A stretch of DNA of 64,000 nucleotides from JAAEUB01 sp964550345 (GCA_964550345.1 CAZJYZ010000004.1:1-64000); one strand, 5' to 3'; positions 33,865-43,900 are shown, numbered from the stretch's first letter. Made by a program: numbers and translations. The notes: a model not told the origin generated them from the letters alone.

Positions 33865-34286
33865 TGCATGAGGAAGGCGCGGTCGCCATCATTTCCAACA
33901 ATTTTTGCAGCTTCTTTCGGGCTTGCCCAAACCGCCTGATGACCCAACTCGACCGGGGGGCCAAGTCGTCGTACCGGGTGTGCCAGATAGATAGTACACA
34001 CTTTTTCGGCCCATAAATCATATTCCGGCATATAGGTGAAACGGCGAAAGGCGCCAATTCGGCGTGGGGCAGCAATGCGCCAGCCCGTTTCCTCCCAAAC
34101 CTCGCGATGCAGTGCGGTTATCGGGGATTCTCCCGGGTCAATCCCACCGCCAGGCAGTTGAAACTCGGGTATAGGCTCATCCTGATGGGTTAACAGCAGG
34201 TCAGGGCCGCGCGGCAAAATTGCGTAAACGCCAGGGCGCTGCGTATATTTTCGCCCGATTTGCCTTGGCTCGCCAAACCTGCGCAT
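33837..34286 (-). CDS. Nudix hydrolase
   Basis: A 149-residue Nudix protein. The Nudix box spans about 46-68, from GGGIDPGE through REVWEETGW, with all metal-binding glutamates. The N-terminal part YTQRPGVYAIL and a C-terminal EL-rich region are typical of small NUDIX hydrolases of broad class; the substrate (nucleotide sugar, dinucleotide or oxidised nucleotide) cannot be read. The 3' end overlaps the response regulator-phosphatase gene by 28 bp in convergent orientation. It is divergent from hslO, with 71 bp between starts. Confidence 0.85.
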   Translation of the reverse strand: MRRFGEPRQIGRKYTQRPGVYAILPRGPDLLLTHQDEPIPEFQLPGGGIDPGESPITALHREVWEETGWRIAAPRRIGAFRRFTYMPEYDLWAEKVCTIYLAHPVRRLGPPVELGHQAVWASPKEAAKIVGNDGDRAFLMHYCEFSAPL

Positions 34287-34357
34287 GTTAATCGCCCCGT
34301 TGTTGCCGCGCTTCTACAGACACGGTATGGCAATTCAGGCGAAGATAGGAAACCCAA

Positions 34358-35362
34358 ATGTCAGTAGCAGATAAATCCACCTGGGATGATACGATCCTGC
34401 CTTTTCAGCTTGATGCCTGTGACACAAGGGGCCGCGTGGCGCGGCTTGACGCCAGCCTGAACAAAATACTTTCACAGCACGAATATCCACCAGCGATCGA
34501 GGCGCTGGTGGCCGAGGCAGTAATTCTAACCGCCCTGATTGGTCAGACAATTAAGCTTAGGTGGAAATTGTCCCTGCAAATCCGGGGGGATGGACCCGCC
34601 CGTTTGATTGCAACAGATTATTATGCACCGGGTAAAGACGGCGAGCCTGCGCAGATACGGGCCTATGCCAGCTATGATGCCGAAAAGCTCGTAACGGACT
34701 CAGAGCCGTTTAGCCTTATCGGCAAGGGTTATTTCGCTGTTCTGATCGACCAGGGGGAAGGCACGACGCCCTATTCAGGGCTGACGCCCCTTGCAGGCGG
34801 TTCACTGGCAGCTTGCGCTGGCAGCTATTTCGCCCAGTCAGAACAATTGCCCACCCGGTTTTCCTTGTCCTATGGCAGGTCCTCGGTGCCGGGCCAGCCG
34901 GAACGGTGGCGCGCTGGCGGGGTCATGCTGCAACATCTTCCCAAGGCTTCGCCATTCGTGGCTGATGCTAAGGAAGGCACAGAAGAAGCCACGCTGGTTG
35001 CCGCTGAAGACCTGTTGAATGAAGAAGAAGGTGAAAACTGGAACCGGGCCAACATTCTTCTTGATTCCGTTGAGGAGTTTGAGCTGATTGGCCCGTCTTT
35101 AAAACCCACTGATTTGCTTTACCGGTTGTTTCACGAGGAAAAGCCGCGGGTGTTCGAAGCTCAGCCGGTGTATTTTGGCTGTACCTGTTCGGTTGAAAAA
35201 GTCATGAACAGCCTGTCTATCTACTCAGACAAAGACATTGCACATATGACCAAAGAAGACGGATCAGTGACTGCTGATTGCCAGTTTTGTGGTGCGCATT
35301 ACCGGCTTGATCCAAAAGACCTTGGTTTTGAAGCTGCGGAGCGGGCGAATGAAAAAAAGTGA
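34358..35362 (+). CDS. hslO: redox-regulated chaperone Hsp33
   Basis: A 334-residue holdase chaperone activated by oxidation. The C-terminal zinc centre has the CxC pair in FGCTC (Cys275, Cys277) and the CxxC pair in CQFC (Cys308, Cys311), all four ligands being present. The N-terminal core (about 1-240) includes GQTIKLRWKLSLQIRGDG. It opens a rightward run of hslO, a CoA-type Nudix gene, a CCA-adding-type gene and an rRNA methyltransferase with overlaps of 14, 4 and 4 bp. A degenerate parS-like sequence at 35127 is coincidental. Confidence 0.95.
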   Translation: MSVADKSTWDDTILPFQLDACDTRGRVARLDASLNKILSQHEYPPAIEALVAEAVILTALIGQTIKLRWKLSLQIRGDGPARLIATDYYAPGKDGEPAQIRAYASYDAEKLVTDSEPFSLIGKGYFAVLIDQGEGTTPYSGLTPLAGGSLAACAGSYFAQSEQLPTRFSLSYGRSSVPGQPERWRAGGVMLQHLPKASPFVADAKEGTEEATLVAAEDLLNEEEGENWNRANILLDSVEEFELIGPSLKPTDLLYRLFHEEKPRVFEAQPVYFGCTCSVEKVMNSLSIYSDKDIAHMTKEDGSVTADCQFCGAHYRLDPKDLGFEAAERANEKK

Positions 35363-35951
35363 GGCACTGAAAACGGTGATCAGCGGGGCGAGCCGCACCA
35401 TTGAAACATCGTCGGATTTTGACCTCAACCCAGCTGTTCAGATGCCGGACGGTTATCAGCTACGCCCAGCAGCAGTTTTAATGCCCTTTTTAGAGTGTGA
35501 AAATGGATTGCGCCTTATCTTAACGAAAAGAGCCGCGCATCTTCGCCACCACCCCGGTCAGATTGCGTTTCCCGGTGGAAAAGTTGACCCGGAGGATGAC
35601 GGGCCAAGGGCGGCAGCTTTGCGTGAGGCAGAAGAAGAAATTGGCCTTGTGCGAAACAAAGTTGAAGTATTGGGTGAGATGCCCTGCCACGAAACTGTAA
35701 CCGGCTTTTCCATTCAGCCGGTGCTTGGTCTGATTACTGGCGAGTTTACGCCCCGGCCGGAAGTTGGCGAAGTGGATGAAATTTTTTCGGTGCCGTTTGA
35801 TTTTCTGGCAGATCCGGCAAGATATCAGATCGAATCACGCATTTGGCGGGGTGAGCGGCGGTATTTCTACACGATCCCGTATGGACCCTATTATATCTGG
35901 GGCGCGACAGCCCGGATACTACGAGCCCTGGCAGGAGGGATTGCAGGGTGA
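35349..35951 (+). CDS. CoA pyrophosphatase-type Nudix hydrolase
   Basis: A 200-residue Nudix protein. The CoA-specific signature precedes the box: RAAHLRHHPGQIAFPGGK, and the Nudix box continues as REAEEEIGL. This combination (UPF0035 followed by Nudix) marks enzymes of the NudL/CoAse type that hydrolyse CoA to 4'-phosphopantetheine and adenosine 3',5'-bisphosphate. The ATG at 35349 overlaps the end of hslO by 14 bp. The frame is open to 35289, inside hslO, but that would remove the usual N-terminus. Confidence 0.88.
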   Translation: MKKSEALKTVISGASRTIETSSDFDLNPAVQMPDGYQLRPAAVLMPFLECENGLRLILTKRAAHLRHHPGQIAFPGGKVDPEDDGPRAAALREAEEEIGLVRNKVEVLGEMPCHETVTGFSIQPVLGLITGEFTPRPEVGEVDEIFSVPFDFLADPARYQIESRIWRGERRYFYTIPYGPYYIWGATARILRALAGGIAG

Positions 35952-37102
35952 AACGCATTACTTCTGAATGGCTGAAGGACCCAAAAGCACAGGCTGTTTG
36001 TACCGTCCTGAACAGCGCTGGGTATCAGGCCTATTTTGTCGGAGGATGTGTACGCAACGATTTACTGGGTGCCGCGATCTCCGATATTGATCTGGCCACG
36101 GATGCCCGTCCGCAAATGGTGATGGAACTGGCTGAAAAGGCTGGCCTGCATGCGGTGCCTACCGGGGTTGAACATGGAACCGTGACGATCGTGTCAGACG
36201 GGCTGGTTTGTGAGGTCACCACTTTTCGAAAAGACATCGAGACTGACGGGCGTCGTGCCGTCGTGCATTTTTCGGAAGCAATCGAGGATGACGCCAAGCG
36301 GCGTGATTTCACCATGAACGCCCTTTACGCCAATGCAGCGGGGGAGGTTCTGGATCCGCTGAACGGGTTGCCGGACCTGATCAAACGTCGGGTGCGTTTC
36401 ATTGAAAACGCCGATGAACGCATACGCGAAGATTATCTGCGCATTCTTCGTTTTTTCAGATTTCATGCCTGGTACGGTGACCCAGATGCCGGGCTGGATG
36501 CGGAGGGTTTGGCGGCAGTTGCGGCAAATCAGGCAGGATTAGAGACTTTATCGCGCGAACGCATTGGGCACGAGATGTTGAAATTACTGGCCGCACCGGA
36601 TCCGGCACCGGCAATGGCGAGCATGCAACAGGTGGGGGTTCTTGCCCATATACTGCCCGGCACAAATGCCTCGGCCTTGCCGCTTTTGGTGCATATTGAA
36701 GGTCAGACTGATATGCGCCCGGACGCCGTGCGCCGGCTGGCAAGTCTGGGAAATGTCACCGGGTTTGGTAAAAGCCTGCGCTTGTCACGCAAGGATACGC
36801 GGCGCGTTGAAGCTTTGGTCAGGGCGGTTGAAAGCACGGCTACCGCCAGCGAGCTGGCTTATAGAAACGATGCAGATTTCGCGCGCGACGTCATGGTGCT
36901 GCGTGCTGTTCTTTTTGAGACGCATTTGCCGCAAGATCTTGAGCAAGAGCTGATCTTTGGTGCAGAGGCTGTTTTTCCGATCAAGGCAAAGGATTTGGCA
37001 GGAGAGTACGAAGGTGTCGCGCTGGGCAATCGGCTGAAAGAGCTGGAGGCGCGCTGGATCGCGTCCGGTTTCTCGCTTTCCCGTAAGGAGCTTTTGACGT
37101 GA
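35948..37102 (+). CDS. CCA-adding/poly(A) polymerase-family nucleotidyltransferase
   Basis: A 384-residue class II tRNA nucleotidyltransferase/poly(A) polymerase family member. The catalytic motif is GGCVRNDLLG (32-41) with DxD aspartates Asp46 and Asp48 in SDIDLATDARP. RRDFTMNALY and RIREDYLRILRFFRF are the downstream family blocks. It probably adds or repairs the CCA end of tRNA, as most alphaproteobacteria have only this type, but a poly(A) polymerase role cannot be excluded. It starts with GTG overlapping the preceding Nudix gene by 4 bp and overlaps the methyltransferase gene by 4 bp. Confidence 0.87.
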   Translation: MKRITSEWLKDPKAQAVCTVLNSAGYQAYFVGGCVRNDLLGAAISDIDLATDARPQMVMELAEKAGLHAVPTGVEHGTVTIVSDGLVCEVTTFRKDIETDGRRAVVHFSEAIEDDAKRRDFTMNALYANAAGEVLDPLNGLPDLIKRRVRFIENADERIREDYLRILRFFRFHAWYGDPDAGLDAEGLAAVAANQAGLETLSRERIGHEMLKLLAAPDPAPAMASMQQVGVLAHILPGTNASALPLLVHIEGQTDMRPDAVRRLASLGNVTGFGKSLRLSRKDTRRVEALVRAVESTATASELAYRNDADFARDVMVLRAVLFETHLPQDLEQELIFGAEAVFPIKAKDLAGEYEGVALGNRLKELEARWIASGFSLSRKELLT

Positions 37103-38322
37103 AAACCGTCACGATTGAAAGGTTGGGCCATCAGGGTGACGGTATTGCCGCAGGTCCGGTTTTTGTGCCACGCACCTTGCCCGGCGAGGTCGTGGCGGGT
37201 GCGGTTGAAGGTGATCGGATGATCGCGCCGAAAATCGTGACCCCGGTTCCTGAAAGGGTGCGGCCAGCCTGCAGGCATTACAAAAACTGCGGTGGATGCG
37301 CGCTACAACATGCCAGCGATGCTTTTGTGGAAAGCTGGAAGAAAGGCGTGGTGGAAACGGCCTTGCAGGCTCAGGGCTTGCCCGCACCTATACGTCAAAT
37401 CCACACTTCGCCGCCCCATTCACGCAGGCGGGCAACGATTGCGGCACGTCGCGTAAAAAAGGGCGCACAGGCCGGGTTTTACGGTGCTCAAACGGATGTG
37501 ATTTGTGAAATCGAAGACTGCCAGTTGCTGAGGCCAGAGCTGTTGCAGATGTTGCCGTTTGTGCGTGATCTGACCAGCATCGGCGCCTCTCGCAAGGGGC
37601 GGCTAGCGGTTACTCTGACGCTGCTTGATGCGGGTGTTGATGTCTCTGTCAAAGGCGGCAAGCCGATGACCGGCCCATTGTTCTCCGAACTTTCAGCGCT
37701 TTCCAGAGAAACCGACACTATTGCGCGCCTGTCATGGGAAGATGAAGTTGTGGCGGAGTTTTTTGCGCCAAAGCTTGGCTTGGGAAAAGCTGTGATCACC
37801 CCACCGCCGGGTGCCTTTCTTCAGGCAACCGTGGAGGGGCAGGCAGCACTTGAGGCCGCCGTTGCCGAGGCCATTGGCGGAGCAAAAAGTATTGCGGATC
37901 TTTTCGCCGGTTGTGGAACTTTTGCATTGCCCCTTGCCGAACAGGCCAAGGTACATGCGGTTGAGGCATCCGAGGATATGATGGCGTCATTACTGGCAGG
38001 CTGGCGCGGAGCGGTCGGGCTGAAACCTGTTAGTATTGAGGCCCGAGACCTTTTTCAAAGGCCTCTTTTACCAGATGAGTTAAACGATTTTGACGCGATT
38101 GTGATCGACCCACCGCGTGCCGGAGCTGAAGCGCAGGCCAATCAGGTGGCAAGCTCGAAGGTTCCTGTCATTGCCATGGTTTCGTGCAATCCGGTGACCT
38201 TCGCGCGCGATACAAAGGTGCTGACGCAGGCCGGCTTTTCAATAGATTGGGTCGATGTGGTTGATCAGTTTCGGTGGTCACCACATGTTGAGATTGTCGC
38301 GCGCCTCACCCGAAGCGCGTAA
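37099..38322 (+). CDS. RlmD/TrmA-family 23S rRNA (or tRNA) m5U methyltransferase
   Basis: A 407-residue SAM-dependent RNA methyltransferase. An N-terminal TRAM-like region (about 1-50) is followed by an iron-sulfur cluster motif, CRHYKNCGGC (Cys58, Cys64, Cys67) with a fourth Cys in CEIEDCQ. The SAM region is DLFAGCGTFALPLAE, and the C-terminal part has DPPRAG and the catalytic VSCNPVTFARD. This is the class I m5U methyltransferase pattern; whether it acts on U1939, U747 or U54 cannot be decided. GTG start, overlapping the CCA-type gene by 4 bp. It is last in the hslO run. Confidence 0.88.
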   Translation: MKTVTIERLGHQGDGIAAGPVFVPRTLPGEVVAGAVEGDRMIAPKIVTPVPERVRPACRHYKNCGGCALQHASDAFVESWKKGVVETALQAQGLPAPIRQIHTSPPHSRRRATIAARRVKKGAQAGFYGAQTDVICEIEDCQLLRPELLQMLPFVRDLTSIGASRKGRLAVTLTLLDAGVDVSVKGGKPMTGPLFSELSALSRETDTIARLSWEDEVVAEFFAPKLGLGKAVITPPPGAFLQATVEGQAALEAAVAEAIGGAKSIADLFAGCGTFALPLAEQAKVHAVEASEDMMASLLAGWRGAVGLKPVSIEARDLFQRPLLPDELNDFDAIVIDPPRAGAEAQANQVASSKVPVIAMVSCNPVTFARDTKVLTQAGFSIDWVDVVDQFRWSPHVEIVARLTRSA

Positions 38323-38382
38323 TCCCGGGCTTTTAATAATGCACCAAAAACTATATTATCACGGGTAAAACGCGAGGCAAAA

Positions 38383-38874
38383 ATGCGGTTTATTCTGTCA
38401 CTGGTGCTTTTGGCTGGTTTGCTGGCTTTTTCCGGATGCTCAAAATTCAAGACTTATAATGGGCCGGAAGTTACCCAGATTATTATAATGAAGTCGGATA
38501 GACGCATGTATCTTATGCATGGCAATAAAGTGCTCAAAAGTTATGATATCGACCTTGGTTTTACGCCGGACGGGCATAAAGAGATTGAGGGAGATGGGCG
38601 CACTCCGGAGGGGCGCTACTTTATCGACCGGCGCAACCCTGACAGTCTTTTTCATCTGTCCTTAGGCATTTCCTATCCGAACAATGCAGACAGGGCCCAC
38701 GCTGCCTCGCTCGGGAAACAACCGGGTGGCGATATCTTTATTCATGGGGCCAGACGGCCGATGGATCCGCGCGGAGCGGATTGGACAGCTGGTTGTATTT
38801 CGGTCAGTAACCGCGAAATGGAACGGATTTACTCAATGGTCCAACGAGGCACAGTCATAGATATTTACCCGTAA
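38383..38874 (+). CDS. lipoprotein L,D-transpeptidase (YkuD domain)
   Basis: A 163-residue protein with a lipoprotein signal (LAFSGC, Cys19) and a YkuD domain (about 30-160). The catalytic motif has His121 in IHGARR and Cys138 in DWTAGCISVSN. L,D-transpeptidases form 3-3 cross-links or attach lipoproteins in peptidoglycan, or cleave such bonds. With a lipid anchor it should act in the periplasm facing the murein. It stands close to a convergent CAP-domain lipoprotein gene (1 bp between stops) and a second L,D-transpeptidase gene further on. Confidence 0.88.
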   Translation: MRFILSLVLLAGLLAFSGCSKFKTYNGPEVTQIIIMKSDRRMYLMHGNKVLKSYDIDLGFTPDGHKEIEGDGRTPEGRYFIDRRNPDSLFHLSLGISYPNNADRAHAASLGKQPGGDIFIHGARRPMDPRGADWTAGCISVSNREMERIYSMVQRGTVIDIYP

Positions 38875-38875
38875 G

Positions 38876-39400
38876 CTACAGGTGGGGCTCGCCCCCTAAT
38901 ATCAGTGTCCACCAGATTTTGCCGGAAGATTCCTGAAACCAGGCGAAACCCATATCAGTTGCGTTCCTGTCAAGAATCACGTCGCGCGTACCCTTCTCTT
39001 CCATCCAGGCAGCCAGAGTTTCCAGCTCGGTCTCGTAGGTTTCCGAGATGTTTTCACCTAACATGGTCTTGGTGTATCCGCTTCGTACCACCCGATCCAG
39101 CGGCGAAGATCCGTCAGAACCGAAATGCCAGGGTCGGTTCTGACGGGACATGTCGCGCGAATGGGTCTCGGCTGCGGCATTAAGTTGCGCATTCATCTGA
39201 ACCGGGCCTGCTCCAGCGGCCTGGCGCAAAGCGTTAACCGAATCAAGCATACGAAAAACCACCTTGTTCGAGTCACGCGCAGTAATCCGATAGACTTGCG
39301 GCAAAGGTTTGCCATCCGGCCCCAGTTGCGGAGGCTGCGTGGATTCACAAGCGGTCAGTAATAACGCGATAATAGGGAAGATAAAAAAGTAGCGTTTCAT
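38876..39400 (-). CDS. CAP-domain (SCP/PR-1-like) lipoprotein
   Basis: A 174-residue protein with a lipoprotein signal (LLLTAC, Cys18). The CAP domain (about 50-170) includes ALRQAAGAGPVQMNAQLNAAA, HSRDMSRQN and GENISETY, which match the CAP1/CAP2 patterns, ending in WWTLILGG. Bacterial CAP proteins are secreted or anchored and their function is mostly unknown. It is convergent with the lipoprotein L,D-transpeptidase gene, and a 161-bp gap with nothing recognisable separates it from the next rightward gene. Confidence 0.85.
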   Translation of the reverse strand: MKRYFFIFPIIALLLTACESTQPPQLGPDGKPLPQVYRITARDSNKVVFRMLDSVNALRQAAGAGPVQMNAQLNAAAETHSRDMSRQNRPWHFGSDGSSPLDRVVRSGYTKTMLGENISETYETELETLAAWMEEKGTRDVILDRNATDMGFAWFQESSGKIWWTLILGGEPHL

Positions 39401-39561
39401 AGTCGGTCCTGCATTATTGGTTAACCCCCACTACAGTGAGAAGGCTTAACTGGCAAACCAATGTTGGCGGTACTCGGCCAGCTGACGCTTGTTTGATTTG
39501 CGACTGAGGCATTCTGGTCATATATACTGCGTATCGTAATCACCGAAATATAGGTAATGGA

Positions 39562-40167
39562 ATGTCCGAATTTAAGAAACCAAAACTAAGCCGTCGCAAG
39601 TTTCTAGGAACGACGGTAGCGGCTGCAGCGGGCGGTTTGGTAACTCCCGCGCTTGCGCAGACCGAAGGTACGACGGAAATTGAGGACGAAATTACCGAAG
39701 TAGTACGCCGAAATATCTCCAGTTTTCGTTCACTCAACTGGAGGCCATATTTCAGCAACCTGAGAAAAGGCGCGATACTGGTTGATACAACTTCACGCGC
39801 TTTGCATTATTGGTCGGCTGACGAGTCAATTTACAGATTGTACCCAACGTCGGTGCCACTGACCGAAGACCTTACACGCAGAGGTCGAACCAGCATAATT
39901 CGCAAAGTTGAAGGCCCAAGCTGGAGCCCTACCCCGGCAATGCGTATTCGCAACCCGGAATGGCCCCCATATATACCTCCGGGACCGGATAACCCCTTGG
40001 GAACGCACGCACTTTACCTGTCTTGGAAGTATTACCGAATACATGGCACGCATGACACTCGCAAAATTGGGCGGCGTTCTTCAAATGGTTGTATTGGGCT
40101 TTACAATGAACACATTGCCGAATTGTTTGATCTGGCAAAAACCGGAACACAGGTGTTGCTGATTTGA
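39562..40167 (+). CDS. Tat-exported L,D-transpeptidase (YkuD domain)
   Basis: A 201-residue protein with a twin-arginine signal SRRKFLGTT (Arg11-Arg12) and a likely cleavage site ALAQ at about 30-33. The YkuD domain (about 60-201) has His161 in YRIHGTHD and Cys177 in SSNGCIGLYNEH. It resembles ErfK/YbiS/YcfS-like L,D-transpeptidases that act on peptidoglycan in the periplasm. Export by Tat rather than Sec is unusual in enzymes of this fold but does occur in Rhodobacterales. A second gene of the same family is 1.2 kb upstream. Confidence 0.88.
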   Translation: MSEFKKPKLSRRKFLGTTVAAAAGGLVTPALAQTEGTTEIEDEITEVVRRNISSFRSLNWRPYFSNLRKGAILVDTTSRALHYWSADESIYRLYPTSVPLTEDLTRRGRTSIIRKVEGPSWSPTPAMRIRNPEWPPYIPPGPDNPLGTHALYLSWKYYRIHGTHDTRKIGRRSSNGCIGLYNEHIAELFDLAKTGTQVLLI

Positions 40168-40287
40168 CAACACGCTGAATTAAACTGCATTTCGAGTTTG
40201 TATGGACAGGAAGAAAGTGTTTTCTGGCCCGGTAAGGTATGAACTGTCCACACGTTGGTTACGGTGGATTTGAACTAGGAGACTAAG

Positions 40288-40479
40288 ATGAAAAAACTTG
40301 CACTTGCCGCTGTGGTGGCTTCCGTAGGAACGGCCACTTTTGCTGGCGCACCTGACGCACCGTATATTGAACCAGAAATCATCATCGAAGAAGCAGGCTC
40401 CAGCTCTGCAGCTGGAATTCTGGTTCCGGTCTTCCTGTTGCTTGTTCTTGCTGCAGCAATGGCGCACAATCCAGCCTAA
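40288..40479 (+). CDS. small hypothetical protein with signal peptide and C-terminal membrane segment
   Basis: A 63-residue protein. An N-terminal signal peptide (about 1-19, cleavage near FAG) leads to a short acidic stretch EPEIIIEE (about 28-35) and a C-terminal hydrophobic segment AGILVPVFLLLVLAAAMA. GGAGACTAAG precedes the ATG and the region upstream is AT-rich, so it is probably real. It may be anchored in the inner membrane with the mature acidic stretch outside. No function can be assigned. A bidirectional terminator follows 22 bp after the stop, so it is likely to be its own transcription unit. Confidence 0.65.
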   Translation: MKKLALAAVVASVGTATFAGAPDAPYIEPEIIIEEAGSSSAAGILVPVFLLLVLAAAMAHNPA

Positions 40480-40499
40480 GTTTCGACATAGGCAAAAGA

Positions 40500-40531
40500 A
40501 AAACCCCGCCAACTCGGCGGGGTTTTTTTTG
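40500..40531. terminator. bidirectional Rho-independent terminator
   Basis: CCCCGCC (40504-40510) and GGCGGGG (40516-40522) form a stem with loop AACTC. An A run precedes and eight T follow, so the hairpin can terminate both the small rightward gene and the leftward trxA operon. Confidence 0.9.
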
Positions 40532-40545
40532 TTTTGCTTGCTGAT

Positions 40546-40866
40546 TTAGATTGTTTCGTTAATCCAGGCCTGCAAGGTTGCTTTTGGTGCAGCGCCGACT
40601 TTGTTCGACACAACTTCACCATCCTTGAACATGAATAGTGTCGGGATACCCCGAACACCCATCTGCGCGGGTGAGTTCGGGTTTTCATCAACGTTAACCT
40701 TGGCAATTTTGATCTTGCCTTCAAATTCGACGGCCAGCTCTTCCAAGGCAGGCCCGATTTGTTTGCATGGACCGCACCATTCGGCCCAGAAATCGACGAT
40801 AACAGGTATGTCCGAATTGCGGACTTCTTCTTCAAAGGTGGCATCAGTAACAGCGATAGTAGCCAT
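40546..40866 (-). CDS. trxA: thioredoxin
   Basis: A 106-residue thioredoxin that reduces protein disulfides in the cytoplasm. The active site is WCGPC (Cys31, Cys34), and the buried Asp and cis-proline (IPTLF) are present. It follows addA after 57 bp and ends before the bidirectional terminator at 40500, so it may be the last gene of the operon tsaE-amgK-murU-addB-addA-trxA. A GCTCCTTGG-type region before the ATG on the minus strand supplies the ribosome-binding site (AAGGAGC). Confidence 0.95.
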   Translation of the reverse strand: MATIAVTDATFEEEVRNSDIPVIVDFWAEWCGPCKQIGPALEELAVEFEGKIKIAKVNVDENPNSPAQMGVRGIPTLFMFKDGEVVSNKVGAAPKATLQAWINETI

Positions 40867-40923
40867 GAGTTTGCTCCTTGGCGTTTCAAGTTGAAGCGAA
40901 AGTAGGAACCCCGGCTGTGATCG

Positions 40924-43900
40924 TCAAGATGCAGGGAGCGCAGCAATTGCCAACTCGGCTGGTATTGGCATCAATTCCGCGTTTTCCGTCCATAAAATCT
41001 CGCATTCCACATTGGTTTTAGGGAAAACGTGCTCCAGCGCCTGAATATAGGCCCCCATCTGGCGCAGGATTCCATCGGGGATGTCAGCCGCGTGCTGGGG
41101 AACAACAGCGTTCGTTTTAAAATCTATCACCACAACTTTTTCATCAGAAATGATCAACCGGTCTATAACGCCTTGAACCTTGACGCCGCCCAACGCCGGT
41201 AGAAAGGCGGTGATGTCGACTTCGGCAAGTGTATCTGCAGTAAACATGTGGGCGAGAGAGGGGTTTTTGAGTAAATTCGTGACCTCTTTGCACAGGGCAC
41301 CAGCCTCTTCTCCGGTGGCCATAAGGTCACCTTTCTCCAAAAGGGTTGCGCAGAGACCCGGCCATTTTTCTTCTGCCACGCCGGGAAGAACTTCCAGCAA
41401 CAGGTGTATTTGCAGCCCGCGGCGTTTAGCGGCTTCTGTGCTAAGACCGACGCCGGTACCGGCCAGGACCTTTGTACCCCCTAAGTCGGACGGATTAACG
41501 GGTTCAGGTTTCGCGTCCGGCGTGGAAACAGGGCTGGTAACCCAATCGGGAAGTGTTATTTTGTCCGACCCTGCTGAATGTGTGCGTCCTTTGTCTGATT
41601 CTGCCCACTTGCCGGTTTCGTAACGGTATCCTTCGCCCAATGGCATGGGGGCTGAAGTGGCACCCACCTCTTCCATTCCTTGTGCCAAAATATTGTACCA
41701 GCTTTCCGGGCCAGTCCCGACATCACCAGCCGCCGCTACGATCAACCAGTTCTCCGCCCGCGTGGTTGCGACATATAACAGCCGGGACAATTCCTGTTCC
41801 TCAGCGGCTCTGAGGGCATCCATGGCCCCTTCAAGATCCGGAGGCATTTCATCGGATAAAGGTTTCCAAACCAAGGCACCATTCTCCGGCTCTATCAGTT
41901 CAGGAGTCGGGCCTGATCGGGTCTTGGCGGTGTCTGGCAGGATCACGATGGGTGCTTCCAACCCCTTTGCGCCATGAATGGTCATCACCCTGATCTGGTC
42001 GCTTGCATTGTCAACCTGACGCTTGACTTCGACCTCCATCACATCCAGCCATTCCAGAAACCCCGTCAGGCTGGGTGTCAGAGTGTTTTCAAAAGTGAGC
42101 GATTGACTAAGTAGCGCATCAATACCGTCTTCCGCTTCATTCCCCAAGCGCGCCAGCAGATTTGAGCGCCCCCGAAACCTGGTCAGGATACGTTCCAACA
42201 ATTCATATGGCCGCAAAAAATCGGCGTCATTTCGAAGGCTGGTAAGCATCTCTACGCATTCCGGGTAGGTTTGTGCCTTATCCCGAAGAGCCGTCCAGAG
42301 ATACTGGTCGTTCGGGCGATCATGGGCAATATCAAAAAGCGCCCCTTCTGATAAACCGAACAGCGGGGATCGGAGTGCTGCGGCCAGCGACAAGTCATCC
42401 TCGGGCGTGGCCAGAAAACGCAAAAGTGCGGTCAGATCTTTCACGGCAAGTTCGGCACCGATCCGCATTCGGTCCGCGCCGGCAATGGGTACGCCAAGTT
42501 CTTTACAAGCGCGAATAATTTCACTGAACAATTCGCCAGTACGTCTTCGCACAAGGATCAGAATATCGCCGGGTGTAACCGGTCGAAACGCTCCATCGCC
42601 GTCCACGAGGCTTTCTTCCGCAACCAGTCGCTTAACCTCTTCTGCAACAGAGCGCGCCAGTTTAATCATATGGGTTTGCGGCATATCGGCGTCACGAGTG
42701 TCAAACCAGTCACGGGTTTCCTTGTAACTAGTCTTCTCAATCACCGGCCAAAGATCGACGCGGCCGGGTTTTTGGTCAAAATAGGCGATATGATTAAACT
42801 CATGGCCTAGTCCGGGCCGATCGCGCAATGCGAAATCTGCCAGCCGTAAAATTGCCGGGGCGGATCGAAAGGAATGCTCCAGCCGGCGGTTTTCAAGCCT
42901 TTTGCCAATCTCTGACAGGTGCCTGCCAAAGTGATCCTGCATGTTTTTAAAGGCAGCGGGTTCGGCTCCCTGAAACGAATAGATCGATTGTTTTGGGTCA
43001 CCGACAACAAACATTGTCCGGTCAACTTCGCGCGCACCTTTGCCGCTGGTAAACTCCTGCGCCAAAAGGCGGATCACTTTCCACTGTGCCGGACTGGTAT
43101 CCTGCGCCTCATCCACAAGGATGTGATCAATGCCTCCGTCCAACCGGTACAAAACCCAAGCGGCCAGCGAAGAGGAACCCAGAAGATCACCGGCTTTTTC
43201 AATCAGATCATCAAAATCAACCCAGCCACGCTGCATTTTTTGGGTCTCGTATTCCCTAAGAAATGGTCTGGCGAATTGGTGCAGTACGTGGGTTTTTTGC
43301 GCGGAATAGAGACTAATACGAGGCAATCGAGCCGATTCAACACGTAGCATGAGCGCTTCGAGGTCCTGCATAAAGGGTGCTGCAGGTCCATTTTGCGTGG
43401 CTTTTGTGGGAAAGGATCCGATTTTTGCGGCGAATGGGCTTGCTGCTGTTCTGCCTGTCAGAAAGACTGACTCCAGGACTTTAAGATATTCTAATTTTGG
43501 TTCGGACCCAAGCGAGGCAAGTTTATCTGCTTGATTCTGATCCCTCACACTGCCTTGCCTGAGGGCTGGGACCAGGTCAGCTAACAATTTCATATCTGAA
43601 CGATGCAAAACAGTCTCTAACAAGGCTGATTCATCAAATCCCGCCGCAATACCAAACTGCTCCCATATTCCCGCGCGGCCGACGTCATTTGCGAAAAAGT
43701 GACGTTTGGCGCAGATATCCTTTGTTAGGGTGCCAAAATCCTGACCAGAGTAAAATGCCGCCAAGTCAGCAAGGGCAGTCTTCCCTTCACCCATCGCCAT
43801 AGCTTCGACAACTTCTTCCCGAAGAATTAGCTGTGCCCGGTCATCCATTTCCTTGAATTGAGGAGAAACGCCGGCCTCAAGTGAAAACCGCCGCAACAGG

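Noticed and set aside
35127..35142. parS-like sequence TGTTTCACGAGGAAAA in hslO
   Set aside because: It matches the palindrome at 13 of 16 positions but the right arm is broken, and it lies far from parAB. Probably chance.
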